Positions 9,714-18,554 of a stretch of 64,000 nucleotides of DNA are shown one piece after another; the stretch's first letter is position 1; every line of letters begins with the position of its first letter. Under the pieces are notes generated by a model. It was not told the DNA's origin. It saw only the letters and a list, made by a program, of their open reading frames with translations, and ran no database searches. A program made the position numbers and the translations under genes. The DNA is taken from assembly GCA_022793655.1 (NCBI GenBank), contig JAAWDG010000014.1, positions 98,636-162,635 on the forward strand. The letters are read 5' to 3'. This DNA comes from Clostridiales bacterium. GTDB taxonomy: Bacteria > Bacillota > Clostridia > Oscillospirales > CAG-272.

Positions 9714-10853
9714 ATGGTTACTTATGGCATTGATCATATTGATCAATATAAACATCTTTTGGCCGATGGCCGTGTTGCATTGCTGACGTCTATTACGGGA
9801 CGAAGCAGTGCGAACAAATCGACGATTACTTTGCTTGAAGAGGTTTGCCATTTAACGGCTCTGTTTGAGCCGGAGCATGGCCTGCGCGGTGCCCATGCGG
9901 CAGGGGATATGACACAAGATTCGATTGATCCGGAAACGGGGCTGCCTGTTTATAGTTTATATAGTGCGAACAGCAAACATTTAAGCCCGCAAATGTTAGA
10001 TGCATTTGATATTTTAGTGTATGATATACAGGATGTTGGTTTACGTTTTTATACGTTTTTAACCAGTCTTTGTTATATGTTAGAGGACTGTGCTGCCGCC
10101 GGCAAACGGCTCGTTGTATTAGACCGCCCGAATCCGCTGGGCGGAGAGCGAGTGGAGGGCGGACTTCTTGGGGAGAAATTTCAAAGTTTTGTTGGCTGTC
10201 GGCCGATTCCGATTCGCTATGCGCTTACTTTAGGTGAGTTTGCGGTGATGATCAACGAAAAAGAGTCCTTAGGCTGTGATTTACATATTGTACCATGTGA
10301 CTGGCATGGAGAGGCTTTTCCGAACTGGGGCAAGATTTGGCAAATGCCGAGTTTAAACCTGCCTGCTTTTGAAAATACAGCCCTATATGCGGGCACTTGT
10401 TTGTTTGAGGGGACGCTGCTTTCTGAAGGACGCGGCACCGCAGCGCCGTTTCGTATCATTGGCGGCCCGAATATCGATTCAGAGAAAATGGTGCAGGCTT
10501 TCTCGGAACGCAAGTTGCCGGGTGTGGCGGCCACACCCGTCTATTTTACTCCCACCACCTCGAAGCATCAGGGCACGCCCTGCGGCGGCCTTATGCTGCA
10601 TGTGACGGATTTTGAGGCACTGCGCCCGGTGGAGTTGGGTGTAGAATTAGTTGATTTGTTTCAGCAGATGTATCCTGAACAATCACAATTTATTGCCAAG
10701 GCTTCGCCAACTGATTTGGCTTCCATATCGAGATTAACCGGCTGTGATGATTTTGTACCAGGATGGAATAAAACAGTCGTTTTAGATCGTTGGCGGCAGG
10801 AGAGCGAACTCTTTGCCAAAGAAAAAACGCAATATCATATTTATGAAAGGTAG
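9714..10853 (+). CDS. DUF1343 protein, NamZ-like exo-beta-N-acetylmuramidase
   Basis: LFEPEHGLRG, DILVYDIQDVGLRFYTF, VLDRPNPLGG motifs; flanked by murQ and nagZ. Confidence 0.85.
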   Translation: MVTYGIDHIDQYKHLLADGRVALLTSITGRSSANKSTITLLEEVCHLTALFEPEHGLRGAHAAGDMTQDSIDPETGLPVYSLYSANSKHLSPQMLDAFDILVYDIQDVGLRFYTFLTSLCYMLEDCAAAGKRLVVLDRPNPLGGERVEGGLLGEKFQSFVGCRPIPIRYALTLGEFAVMINEKESLGCDLHIVPCDWHGEAFPNWGKIWQMPSLNLPAFENTALYAGTCLFEGTLLSEGRGTAAPFRIIGGPNIDSEKMVQAFSERKLPGVAATPVYFTPTTSKHQGTPCGGLMLHVTDFEALRPVELGVELVDLFQQMYPEQSQFIAKASPTDLASISRLTGCDDFVPGWNKTVVLDRWRQESELFAKEKTQYHIYER

Positions 10854-10865
10854 TTTGTTTGAACG

Positions 10866-12407
10866 ATGAATATGACGATTCAGCAGAAAATTGGTCAGCG
10901 ATTGGTGGGCGGATTTCCGGGAACAACCATGAGCGAAGAGTTTATCCAGTTAGTGCGGCAGTATAAGATTGCCAATGTCATTTTATTTCGGCGCAATATA
11001 GAAAGCAATACACAGCTTGAACAATTGTGCCGTTCCATTCAAACCCTTGTGCGCGAGGAAACCGGACACGATGCCTTTATTGCCATCGATCAGGAGGGGG
11101 GCATGGTGAATCGCTTGTCGCCGGACGGCGTTAACCTGCCGGGTGCCATGGCCTTGGCGGCTACCAATGAGCCAGAGAATGCATATCAAGCGGCTCTTTT
11201 AACCGCAGGGGAGCTGCGTGCTTTGGGTGTCAATTTTAACTTGGCGCCTGTGGCCGATATCAATAATAATCCCGATAATCCTGTTATTGGTGCGCGCAGT
11301 TATGGCGATACACCGGATACCGTCGAGCGGTTTGCATCTGCGGCAATGCGCGGTTATTTAGACGGCGGTGTCATGGCGGCCGCTAAGCACTTTCCCGGTC
11401 ACGGCGACACTGCCATGGATTCACATGTCAGTTTGCCTATGGTAGATAAACCGCGCGAAGTGTTAGAAGCATGTGAGCTTAGGCCTTTTAAGGCCTTGTC
11501 TGATGCGGGTTGTCCAGCCATCATGACCACTCATATTTTATTCCCTGCGTTAGAACCAGAACGAGTGCCCGCTACCATGTCACGGGCGATTGTCACTGGT
11601 CTTTTAAAAGAAAAAATGGGTTTTAAAGGTCTTGTGGTGAGCGACTGTATGGAAATGCAGGCCATTCAAAAGGATTATGGTACGGCAAAGGGAGTCAGCG
11701 CCGCTATTGCGGCCGGTGTCGATTTGGTTTTTGTCTGTCATACAGCCAGCCGAATCGAGGAAGCGGCGAGGACGATCCGTGAAGGATTAGAAAGCGACGT
11801 GCTCTCTATAGAAGAAATGGATCAGTCGGTCGAAAAAATTTTGGCTTACAAAGAAAAATATTGTTTGCCGCCGGTTGGCGTGCCAGCTGCACCGGCCGTA
11901 AAAGAAGCGGCGAATGCCCTGCGTACACGTACCATTACGCTGGTGCAAGGGAAGATGCCGCCGCTTGGCAATTCGCCCTTTTTCTGTGGCTGTGCCGATT
12001 ATCGCATGACCGGTGTTCAGAACGAAGAAAGCAATATAGAATCGTTCGCCGGCTTTATGGCATCACGTCTTAGCGGCACGGCTTGTGTTGTTTCTCATAC
12101 ACCATCCGAAGAAGAAATAGCCGCTGCTGTAGAAGCCGCTAAGGGACACAGCGCCCTTGTGGTAAATACCTACAACAGCCATTTGTTCGCAGGGCAGCAG
12201 GCGCTTGTGAAAGCACTGTCTGCGCTGGATATTCCTATGGTGGTGGTGGCATTGGCCAGCCCTTATGATTTGCAGCATCTCGCGCAGGATATAACCGCAG
12301 TTGCCGCTTGGGATTATACAACAGAAACATTAGAGGCTTTGATTCCTGTTCTATCGGGCAGAGTGATAGCACCAGGAAAATTGCCCATTACGTTCGGTGA
12401 ATCATGA
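10866..12407 (+). CDS. nagZ: Glycoside hydrolase family 3 beta-N-acetylglucosaminidase
   Basis: IAIDQEGGMVNRL, AAKHFPGHGDTAMDSH, VVSDCMEM (NagZ-type His/Asp motif). Confidence 0.92.
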   Translation: MNMTIQQKIGQRLVGGFPGTTMSEEFIQLVRQYKIANVILFRRNIESNTQLEQLCRSIQTLVREETGHDAFIAIDQEGGMVNRLSPDGVNLPGAMALAATNEPENAYQAALLTAGELRALGVNFNLAPVADINNNPDNPVIGARSYGDTPDTVERFASAAMRGYLDGGVMAAAKHFPGHGDTAMDSHVSLPMVDKPREVLEACELRPFKALSDAGCPAIMTTHILFPALEPERVPATMSRAIVTGLLKEKMGFKGLVVSDCMEMQAIQKDYGTAKGVSAAIAAGVDLVFVCHTASRIEEAARTIREGLESDVLSIEEMDQSVEKILAYKEKYCLPPVGVPAAPAVKEAANALRTRTITLVQGKMPPLGNSPFFCGCADYRMTGVQNEESNIESFAGFMASRLSGTACVVSHTPSEEEIAAAVEAAKGHSALVVNTYNSHLFAGQQALVKALSALDIPMVVVALASPYDLQHLAQDITAVAAWDYTTETLEALIPVLSGRVIAPGKLPITFGES

Positions 12408-13294
12408 AATTTATAGCAGGTATAGATGGCGGCGGCACGAAAACGATGATCGAGTGCCGCGATGTAACAGGAAAAGTGCTGAACCGGAAGCGTTTTGGGG
12501 CCTTTAATATCAATAGCATTGGCGAAGAAGGCTTTGCCGCCTTAATGAAAGAGATCATTTTATTTTTACAATCGATGGGTGAATGTGTTTCGCTTTGCAT
12601 TGGCGCGGCGGGTATTAGCAATCCTAAAATGAAAGGGCAGGTAGAGGCGGCGCTTGCCGCCTCGAACATTCGTAGTTGGCAGTTGGTGGGTGATCATGAA
12701 ATCGCCTTGTATGGCGCTTTGTCGGGCAAGCCGGGCTGTGCCCTTATTTCGGGTACAGGCTCAATTTGTTTTGGCAGGAATGAAAAGGGAGAGACCGCGC
12801 GCAGCGGTGGATGGGGCCACTTGATTGACGATGGCGGCAGCGGCTATGCGCTGGGCCGAGATGCGTTGGCGGCGGCCGTCAGACAATGGGATGGCCGGGG
12901 AGAAGAAACCTGCCTTTCCCAAATGATTTTAGATACGCTTGGCGTCGAGACCAGAGAAGAACTGATCGCCTATATATACAGCGGTGATAAAAGCCGAATC
13001 GCGGCGTTCGCCTCTTTGCTGGATGAAGCATGGCAGGCGGGCGACCATGTAGCCACCCAAATTTTACAAAGAGAGTCTGCGGCTTTGTGTGAACTTGTGT
13101 GCGCGGTGGTGAAGCAGTTGCGTTTCGACCAGTGTGAAGTGGCGTTGCTTGGCGGGCTGCTGGCACATGATACACCTATGCGGACTATGTTGATTGCTCA
13201 TCTGGCTAAGCAGTGTCCGGAGGTGGATTGTGTTTCGCCATATGAAGACGCGGCCGCCGGTGCGGCGCTTATGGCAGCTGCTCAGCTGTCATAA
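12404..13294 (+). CDS. BadF/BadG/BcrA/BcrD-family sugar kinase (MurNAc/GlcNAc kinase, MurK-like)
   Basis: IAGIDGGGTKTMIECRD, LISGTGSICFGRN, GWGHLIDDGGSGYALGRDAL; 4-nt overlap with nagZ. Confidence 0.85.
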   Translation: MKFIAGIDGGGTKTMIECRDVTGKVLNRKRFGAFNINSIGEEGFAALMKEIILFLQSMGECVSLCIGAAGISNPKMKGQVEAALAASNIRSWQLVGDHEIALYGALSGKPGCALISGTGSICFGRNEKGETARSGGWGHLIDDGGSGYALGRDALAAAVRQWDGRGEETCLSQMILDTLGVETREELIAYIYSGDKSRIAAFASLLDEAWQAGDHVATQILQRESAALCELVCAVVKQLRFDQCEVALLGGLLAHDTPMRTMLIAHLAKQCPEVDCVSPYEDAAAGAALMAAAQLS

Positions 13295-13365
13295 TACAAC
13301 GCCGAAAGTATGTATACAAGAAACACATCTTGATTGATGGCATGTATAATAGAGAGGAAAAATAA

Positions 13366-14598
13366 ATGCAGCCTTTAGCGGATAAAATGAGACCACAGCA
13401 GTTTGACGATATCGTGGGACAAACCCATTTGTTTGGCAAAAATGGGGCGATTCGCCGTATGCTGGACCAGCATTATATGACGAATATGATCTTTTATGGT
13501 CCGCCTGGTACAGGCAAGACAACGGCGGCCAAATTAATTGCTGGGGCCTCGGATATGGAGTTATACATGCTTAACGCAACATCGGCTACGCTGGCCGATG
13601 TCAAAGAGGTGATTATGAGCACCTCAACAATATTTGGTCAGAACGGCGTGCTGCTGTATTTAGATGAGATTCAGTATTTTAACAAAAAACAGCAGCAAAG
13701 CTTGCTCGAATATATGGAGGATGGGCGTATTACGCTCATCACTTCCACGACCGAAAATCCGTATATATATATATATAATGCGATTATTTCCAGATCGGCT
13801 GTGTTTGAGTTTTTTCCGGTCGGCGAAAAGGCGATTCAGGACGTGTTGCAAAAAGGCTTACAGAGCTTAAATGAGCAGAATGACAGGGAAAAAACAATCG
13901 AGCAAGAGGCGCTCTCTTATCTTGCCGGAGCGGCGGCCGGTGATGTGAGGCGTTCGCTCATGTTGTTAGAAAGTGCCTATTTTGCTTGTGAAGAGGTGAT
14001 TCGCAAAGAAGAAATTTTAGCGTTTTCACCGAAAGTCATTGGCTCTTTTGATAAAAGCGGCACTGTGCATTACGATATGCTCTCCGCTTTGCAAAAATCC
14101 ATTCGCGGGTCAGACCCCGACGCGGCGATTTTTTATTTGTGCAAAATATTAGAAGGGGGCGATTTGCCTGGGGCCTGTCGTCGACTGCAGGTAATCGCCA
14201 GTGAGGATATTGGCTTAGCCTATCCGCAAGCCGCGGCGATTGTGCGCGCTTGTGTCGAATCAGCGAAAGACCTTGGCATGCCCGAGGCCGCCAATCCTTT
14301 GGCCCATGCAGCCATTCTGTTAGCGACAGCGCCAAAGTCAAACAAAGCCCATATTGCCTATGCCAAGGCGAAAGCGGCGGTGGACGCCGGTAAAGGGCAA
14401 ACGGTGCCTTCTTGTTTGCGTCCTTCAAACAAATATGCAGGCTACCTTTACCCGCATGATTATCCAGGGGCGTATGTTTCTCAGCAGTATTTGCCGGATG
14501 ATCTAAAAAACGAGACGTTTTACGAATTCGGCGAAAATAAGTTAGAGCAGCAGGCCAAGCAGTATTGGGCGCAAAAAAAGGGAAAAGACATGCATTAA
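13366..14598 (+). CDS. rarA: Replication-associated recombination protein A (AAA+ ATPase)
   Basis: LADKMRPQQFDDIVGQTHLFG, GPPGTGKTT, LYLDEI, TTENPY, C-terminal PHDYPGAYVSQQYLPD. Confidence 0.93.
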   Translation: MQPLADKMRPQQFDDIVGQTHLFGKNGAIRRMLDQHYMTNMIFYGPPGTGKTTAAKLIAGASDMELYMLNATSATLADVKEVIMSTSTIFGQNGVLLYLDEIQYFNKKQQQSLLEYMEDGRITLITSTTENPYIYIYNAIISRSAVFEFFPVGEKAIQDVLQKGLQSLNEQNDREKTIEQEALSYLAGAAAGDVRRSLMLLESAYFACEEVIRKEEILAFSPKVIGSFDKSGTVHYDMLSALQKSIRGSDPDAAIFYLCKILEGGDLPGACRRLQVIASEDIGLAYPQAAAIVRACVESAKDLGMPEAANPLAHAAILLATAPKSNKAHIAYAKAKAAVDAGKGQTVPSCLRPSNKYAGYLYPHDYPGAYVSQQYLPDDLKNETFYEFGENKLEQQAKQYWAQKKGKDMH

Positions 14599-14691
14599 AA
14601 GCGAATAGAACAAAAAACGGCAGCGGGTGAAGCTGCTGTTTGTACGTTATATAAATGAAATAATGTTTGATGGAAAGGATTAGGTTTCGAT

Positions 14692-16470
14692 ATGAAAAGC
14701 AGAGGCCTTATCAGGCGTTTTTTGCCTTATTATAAAAAATATACGAAAACACTGGTGTTTGACCTGCTTTGCGCGGCGTTTACCACCGTGTGTGAGTTGG
14801 TGCTGCCTATGATTGTGCGATCGGTCACCAATGCGGCCGCCTATGATCCGGCGTCACTGACTGTTTCTTTTGTGATGCATGTGGGCGTGTTTTACCTTGT
14901 ATTGCGCATTATCGATGCTGCCGCCTATTATTATATGGCTTCGGTAGGCCATATTATGGGATCTAAGATGGAAACGGACATGCGGCGGGATTTATTTGCA
15001 CATTTGCAAAAGCTGTCGTTCCGCTATTATGATAATACTAAAATAGGCACGTTAATGTCCCGCATAACCAGTGATCTTTTTGATGTGACTGAGTTTGCGC
15101 ACCACTGCCCGGAGGAATTTTTTATTGCGTTTGTCAAAATTGCCGTATCGTTTGTGTTGTTATGCACAGTTCATGTTCCGCTGACGCTGATTGTGTTTGT
15201 TATTGTTCCGATTATGTTGACTGTGTTGATGTATTTTAACCGCAAAATGCGGGCGGGATTCAGAGAACAGCGGCATAAAATTGCGATTTTAAATGCACAG
15301 GTAGAAGATAGCTTGCTTGGCGTTCGTGTCGTTCGTTCTTTTACAGGCGAAGCTATTGAAGAAGAAAAATTTGCAAAAGGCAATGAAGACTTTTTGCGGA
15401 TTAAAAGCCATGTCTATCGCTTCATGGGCCAGTTTCAGTCGGCCAACCGTTTTTTTGAAGGCTTTATGTATATTGTCGTGGTGGTGGCCGGCGCGCTGTT
15501 CCTTATTTATGGCCGGATTGACGCGGGCGATTTGGTAGCTTATTTGCTGTATGTAACCACGCTTTTAAATTCCATTCGCAAAATTGTCGATTTTGCCGAG
15601 CAGTTTCAGCGGGGTATGACAGGTGTAGAACGTTTCTTTGAGATCATGGACGAGGTGCCGGATATTGTTGACGAGCAAGGTGCGCGTGCTTTAGCTAAGG
15701 TCATAGGCGATATCGAGTTTAAACAGGTTGATTTTTCCTATAACGATGGTGAAAAAAGAGTTCTAAATCATATTAATCTAAGCATTCACGCAGGTGAGAA
15801 ATTTGCTTTGGTTGGCCCCTCTGGCGGGGGAAAGACCACTCTTTGCTCCTTGATTCCCCGTTTTTATGATATTAGCGCAGGTTCTATTTTAATTGATGGT
15901 GTCGATATCAGAGAATTTACCATTGCCTCTTTGCGAGAAAAAATTGGCGTGGTGCAGCAGGATGTTTATCTGTTCTCTGGCAGTGTGCGTGAAAATATTG
16001 AATATGGTCGTCCCGGGGCCAGCGATGCTGAAATCGAAGCGGCCGCCAAACAAGCCGGTGCGCATGATTTTATTATGGGGCTGCCCGAGGGGTATGATAC
16101 CTACGTGGGCGAGCGGGGCGTCAAGCTCTCGGGCGGACAAAAACAGCGCATCTCGATTGCACGGGTCTTTTTGAAAAATCCACCTATATTAATTTTAGAT
16201 GAGGCGACCAGCGCTTTAGATAACGAGAGCGAGCAAATTGTGCAGCAGTCGCTTGAAAAGTTGGCTCTTGGCCGGACGACCATTATTGTGGCCCATCGAC
16301 TTAGCACCATTCGGTCGGCCGATAAAATCGCATTGATTACAGAAAATGGCGTAGAAGAGGAGGGCACTCATCAAGAATTGCTCGCCGCGAACGGCGCCTA
16401 TACACGACTTTATCAAGCTTCGCTTGGGGCTTCGCTTGGGGCTTCGCTTGGGGAAACTTCACTTGAATAA
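14692..16470 (+). CDS. ABC transporter, fused permease/ATP-binding exporter
   Basis: TM domain plus GPSGGGKTTLCSLIPRFYD, LSGGQKQRISIARVFLKNPPILILDEATSALD. Confidence 0.93.
   Translation: MKSRGLIRRFLPYYKKYTKTLVFDLLCAAFTTVCELVLPMIVRSVTNAAAYDPASLTVSFVMHVGVFYLVLRIIDAAAYYYMASVGHIMGSKMETDMRRDLFAHLQKLSFRYYDNTKIGTLMSRITSDLFDVTEFAHHCPEEFFIAFVKIAVSFVLLCTVHVPLTLIVFVIVPIMLTVLMYFNRKMRAGFREQRHKIAILNAQVEDSLLGVRVVRSFTGEAIEEEKFAKGNEDFLRIKSHVYRFMGQFQSANRFFEGFMYIVVVVAGALFLIYGRIDAGDLVAYLLYVTTLLNSIRKIVDFAEQFQRGMTGVERFFEIMDEVPDIVDEQGARALAKVIGDIEFKQVDFSYNDGEKRVLNHINLSIHAGEKFALVGPSGGGKTTLCSLIPRFYDISAGSILIDGVDIREFTIASLREKIGVVQQDVYLFSGSVRENIEYGRPGASDAEIEAAAKQAGAHDFIMGLPEGYDTYVGERGVKLSGGQKQRISIARVFLKNPPILILDEATSALDNESEQIVQQSLEKLALGRTTIIVAHRLSTIRSADKIALITENGVEEEGTHQELLAANGAYTRLYQASLGASLGASLGETSLE
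16415..16452 (+). repeat. Short tandem repeat (gcttcgcttggg)n at the 3' end of the ABC exporter gene
   Basis: three consecutive gcttcgcttggg units, encoding (ASLG)n. Confidence 0.9.
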
Positions 16471-16485
16471 GCGGCTGTCATATAT

Positions 16486-16526
16486 CAAATAAAAAAAGCA
16501 TCCCTCGGGCGCTCTCCGTAAGGAAG
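16486..16526 (+). repeat. Left imperfect inverted repeat flanking the CPBP gene
   Basis: caaataaaaaaagcatccctcgggcgctctccgtaaggaag; near-complement of 17603-17646. Confidence 0.7.
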
Positions 16527-16615
16527 TGCAATACCTGCTGGGAAACAATTGCTTCACAGCAGGTATTGTGTTATGATGAACTGGCTGATAAATAGGTAGT
16601 TATAGGTGAGAAGTA

Positions 16616-17458
16616 ATGAAAACGAAATTAGATAAAAAGCCAATAGAAACTTGCGTATTTATTTTTCTGTTATGTAGTGCGGTTAGAATGATAGAGTATT
16701 TTGCAATTAGAACAGATGAAACAGTTTTGGCAGAAAATTTTTTACATAAGATTTTCGGAATAGTTATACTTGCTATAACGCTTAGGCGTGTAAAGATTTC
16801 TTGGGATAGTATTGGATTTAAAAAAGTAAATATCGTACAAAATATTTTAAAAGGCTTTGCGTTTGCAACAGTATGTTTTTCAGTTGCTTATTTTATAGAA
16901 TGCATATCGCTTTATTGCATGAATGGGAGTGTGAAGCTTTCTGTATATATAAGCGGATTCTCATTAAACGGCGAGATGATTAAGCAAAATGGGATTATAT
17001 TTGTAATTCTTTGTATTGGATTTAATGTCATAAATGTTTGGATGGAAGAAGGAATCTTTCGAGGTTTATTCTCTAAATTGCTTATATCCAAAATGAAATT
17101 TGGCGTTACAATATTTTTTATTGCATTACTATTTGGAATTTGGCATTGGGTTATGCCACTAAGGGATTTTATTGAGGGGCGTTCATCTGTTGCAAATCTA
17201 CTTGTAATGGGCATTGGATACACTGTTTTAGCTGGAATTATGAGTATAAAATGGTCAATCTTGTATAAAGTGTCCGGTTCATTGTGGATAGGGCTGGGGG
17301 ATCATTTATTTAATAATGTTATAGTTACGAATCTTTTGCATGTAATATCTAATAATGATGCAGATAGTATGAAAATTGTGAGAATTATGATAGGACAACT
17401 AATATCTTTCTTGCTGGTAATGATTTATTATAGAAAAACAATTGATAATAATGAGTAG
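16616..17458 (+). CDS. CPBP-family intramembrane metalloprotease
   Basis: EEGIFRGLFSKL (EExxxR) and FGIWHW motifs in a multi-TM protein; coding region visibly more AT-rich than neighbours. Confidence 0.85.
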   Translation: MKTKLDKKPIETCVFIFLLCSAVRMIEYFAIRTDETVLAENFLHKIFGIVILAITLRRVKISWDSIGFKKVNIVQNILKGFAFATVCFSVAYFIECISLYCMNGSVKLSVYISGFSLNGEMIKQNGIIFVILCIGFNVINVWMEEGIFRGLFSKLLISKMKFGVTIFFIALLFGIWHWVMPLRDFIEGRSSVANLLVMGIGYTVLAGIMSIKWSILYKVSGSLWIGLGDHLFNNVIVTNLLHVISNNDADSMKIVRIMIGQLISFLLVMIYYRKTIDNNE

Positions 17459-17602
17459 ATTTGAGACAAGTTTATAATCAAGCCCAACTTCCGACTTATT
17501 CAGCTTTCCTGCTGTCATCTTTCAGCACCGGTTGAAAGTGTCATAGTGGGTTATACGATAGAAAAGGAGCAAGACAGTCATAATGATTTGCCTTGCTCCT
17601 AA

Positions 17603-17646
17603 CTTCTTTACGGAGTGTCTCCCCTGATGGGATGCTTTTTTATTTG
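17603..17646 (-). repeat. Right imperfect inverted repeat flanking the CPBP gene
   Basis: cttctttacggagtgtctcccctgatgggatgcttttttatttg; near-complement of 16486-16526. Confidence 0.7.
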
Positions 17647-17648
17647 TA

Positions 17649-18554
17649 TTATTCCGCTAACGCGCATACAGTACCGTCGGCGGCCGCGGTTGTCAGTTGT
17701 CTGACCGCTTTTGTACGGCAGTCGCCAGCGGCGTATATGCCGTCTATATTCGTGCGGCCGTCTTCTGCAGCAATGATATAGCCGTAATCATCAAGCGACA
17801 CAAGTCCTTTACAGATTTCATTGTTGGGGATATGGCCGATATAGATAAACAAACCGTCCAGTGCCAGCGTCCGCTTTTCCTTGGTGTCCGTGTGGGAGAC
17901 GATAACGCCGGTTAAAGCGTTGTCTCCTTCAATTTGTTCAATAGTGCTTTTTAAAACAAATTCAATATTTGGAATTTGTTTTAGTTCATTTGCTAATCTT
18001 TGTTCCCCGCGAAATTCATCTCGACGGTGAATCAAGTACACCTTTTGGCATAGGCCCGACAGCAATTTTGCACTTTGCAGTGCAGAACTGCCACCGCCGA
18101 CAACAGCCACAGTTTTATTCTTGAAAAAGGGGCCGTCGCAGACAGCGCAATAGCTCACGCCGCGGCCAATCAGTTTCTCTTCATTGTCAAGGCCTAACAT
18201 GCGGTGCTTCTGCCCGGTGGCAATGATGATTTTACGGCAGCTGCGTTTGATTTCGCCCGCTTCCGAATATACGCTTTTCGTTCCGTCTGGGTTGACCTCA
18301 ATGCGGGTTGCCTCTTCAATCACAATGGTAACGCCGAGGGCCAACGCTTGCTCATAGAGTTTATCAGAGAGTTCTGATCCGCTGATCTTTTCAAATCCCG
18401 GATAGTTTTCAACTAAAGGCGAAAGACTGATTTGTCCGCCAATACCGGCCGATTCAAGCACTAACACGCTTTTTTCGTTTCTGGCTGTGTAAATAGCAGC
18501 AGTGAGGCCGGCAGGACCGGCCCCAATAATGATAGTATCATAAAAATCGATCAT
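17649..18554 (-). CDS. trxB: Thioredoxin reductase
   Basis: IIGAGPAGLTAAIYTARN, GVSYCAVCDGPFF (CAVC redox motif), GIYAAGDC. Confidence 0.95.
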   Translation of the reverse strand: MIDFYDTIIIGAGPAGLTAAIYTARNEKSVLVLESAGIGGQISLSPLVENYPGFEKISGSELSDKLYEQALALGVTIVIEEATRIEVNPDGTKSVYSEAGEIKRSCRKIIIATGQKHRMLGLDNEEKLIGRGVSYCAVCDGPFFKNKTVAVVGGGSSALQSAKLLSGLCQKVYLIHRRDEFRGEQRLANELKQIPNIEFVLKSTIEQIEGDNALTGVIVSHTDTKEKRTLALDGLFIYIGHIPNNEICKGLVSLDDYGYIIAAEDGRTNIDGIYAAGDCRTKAVRQLTTAAADGTVCALAE

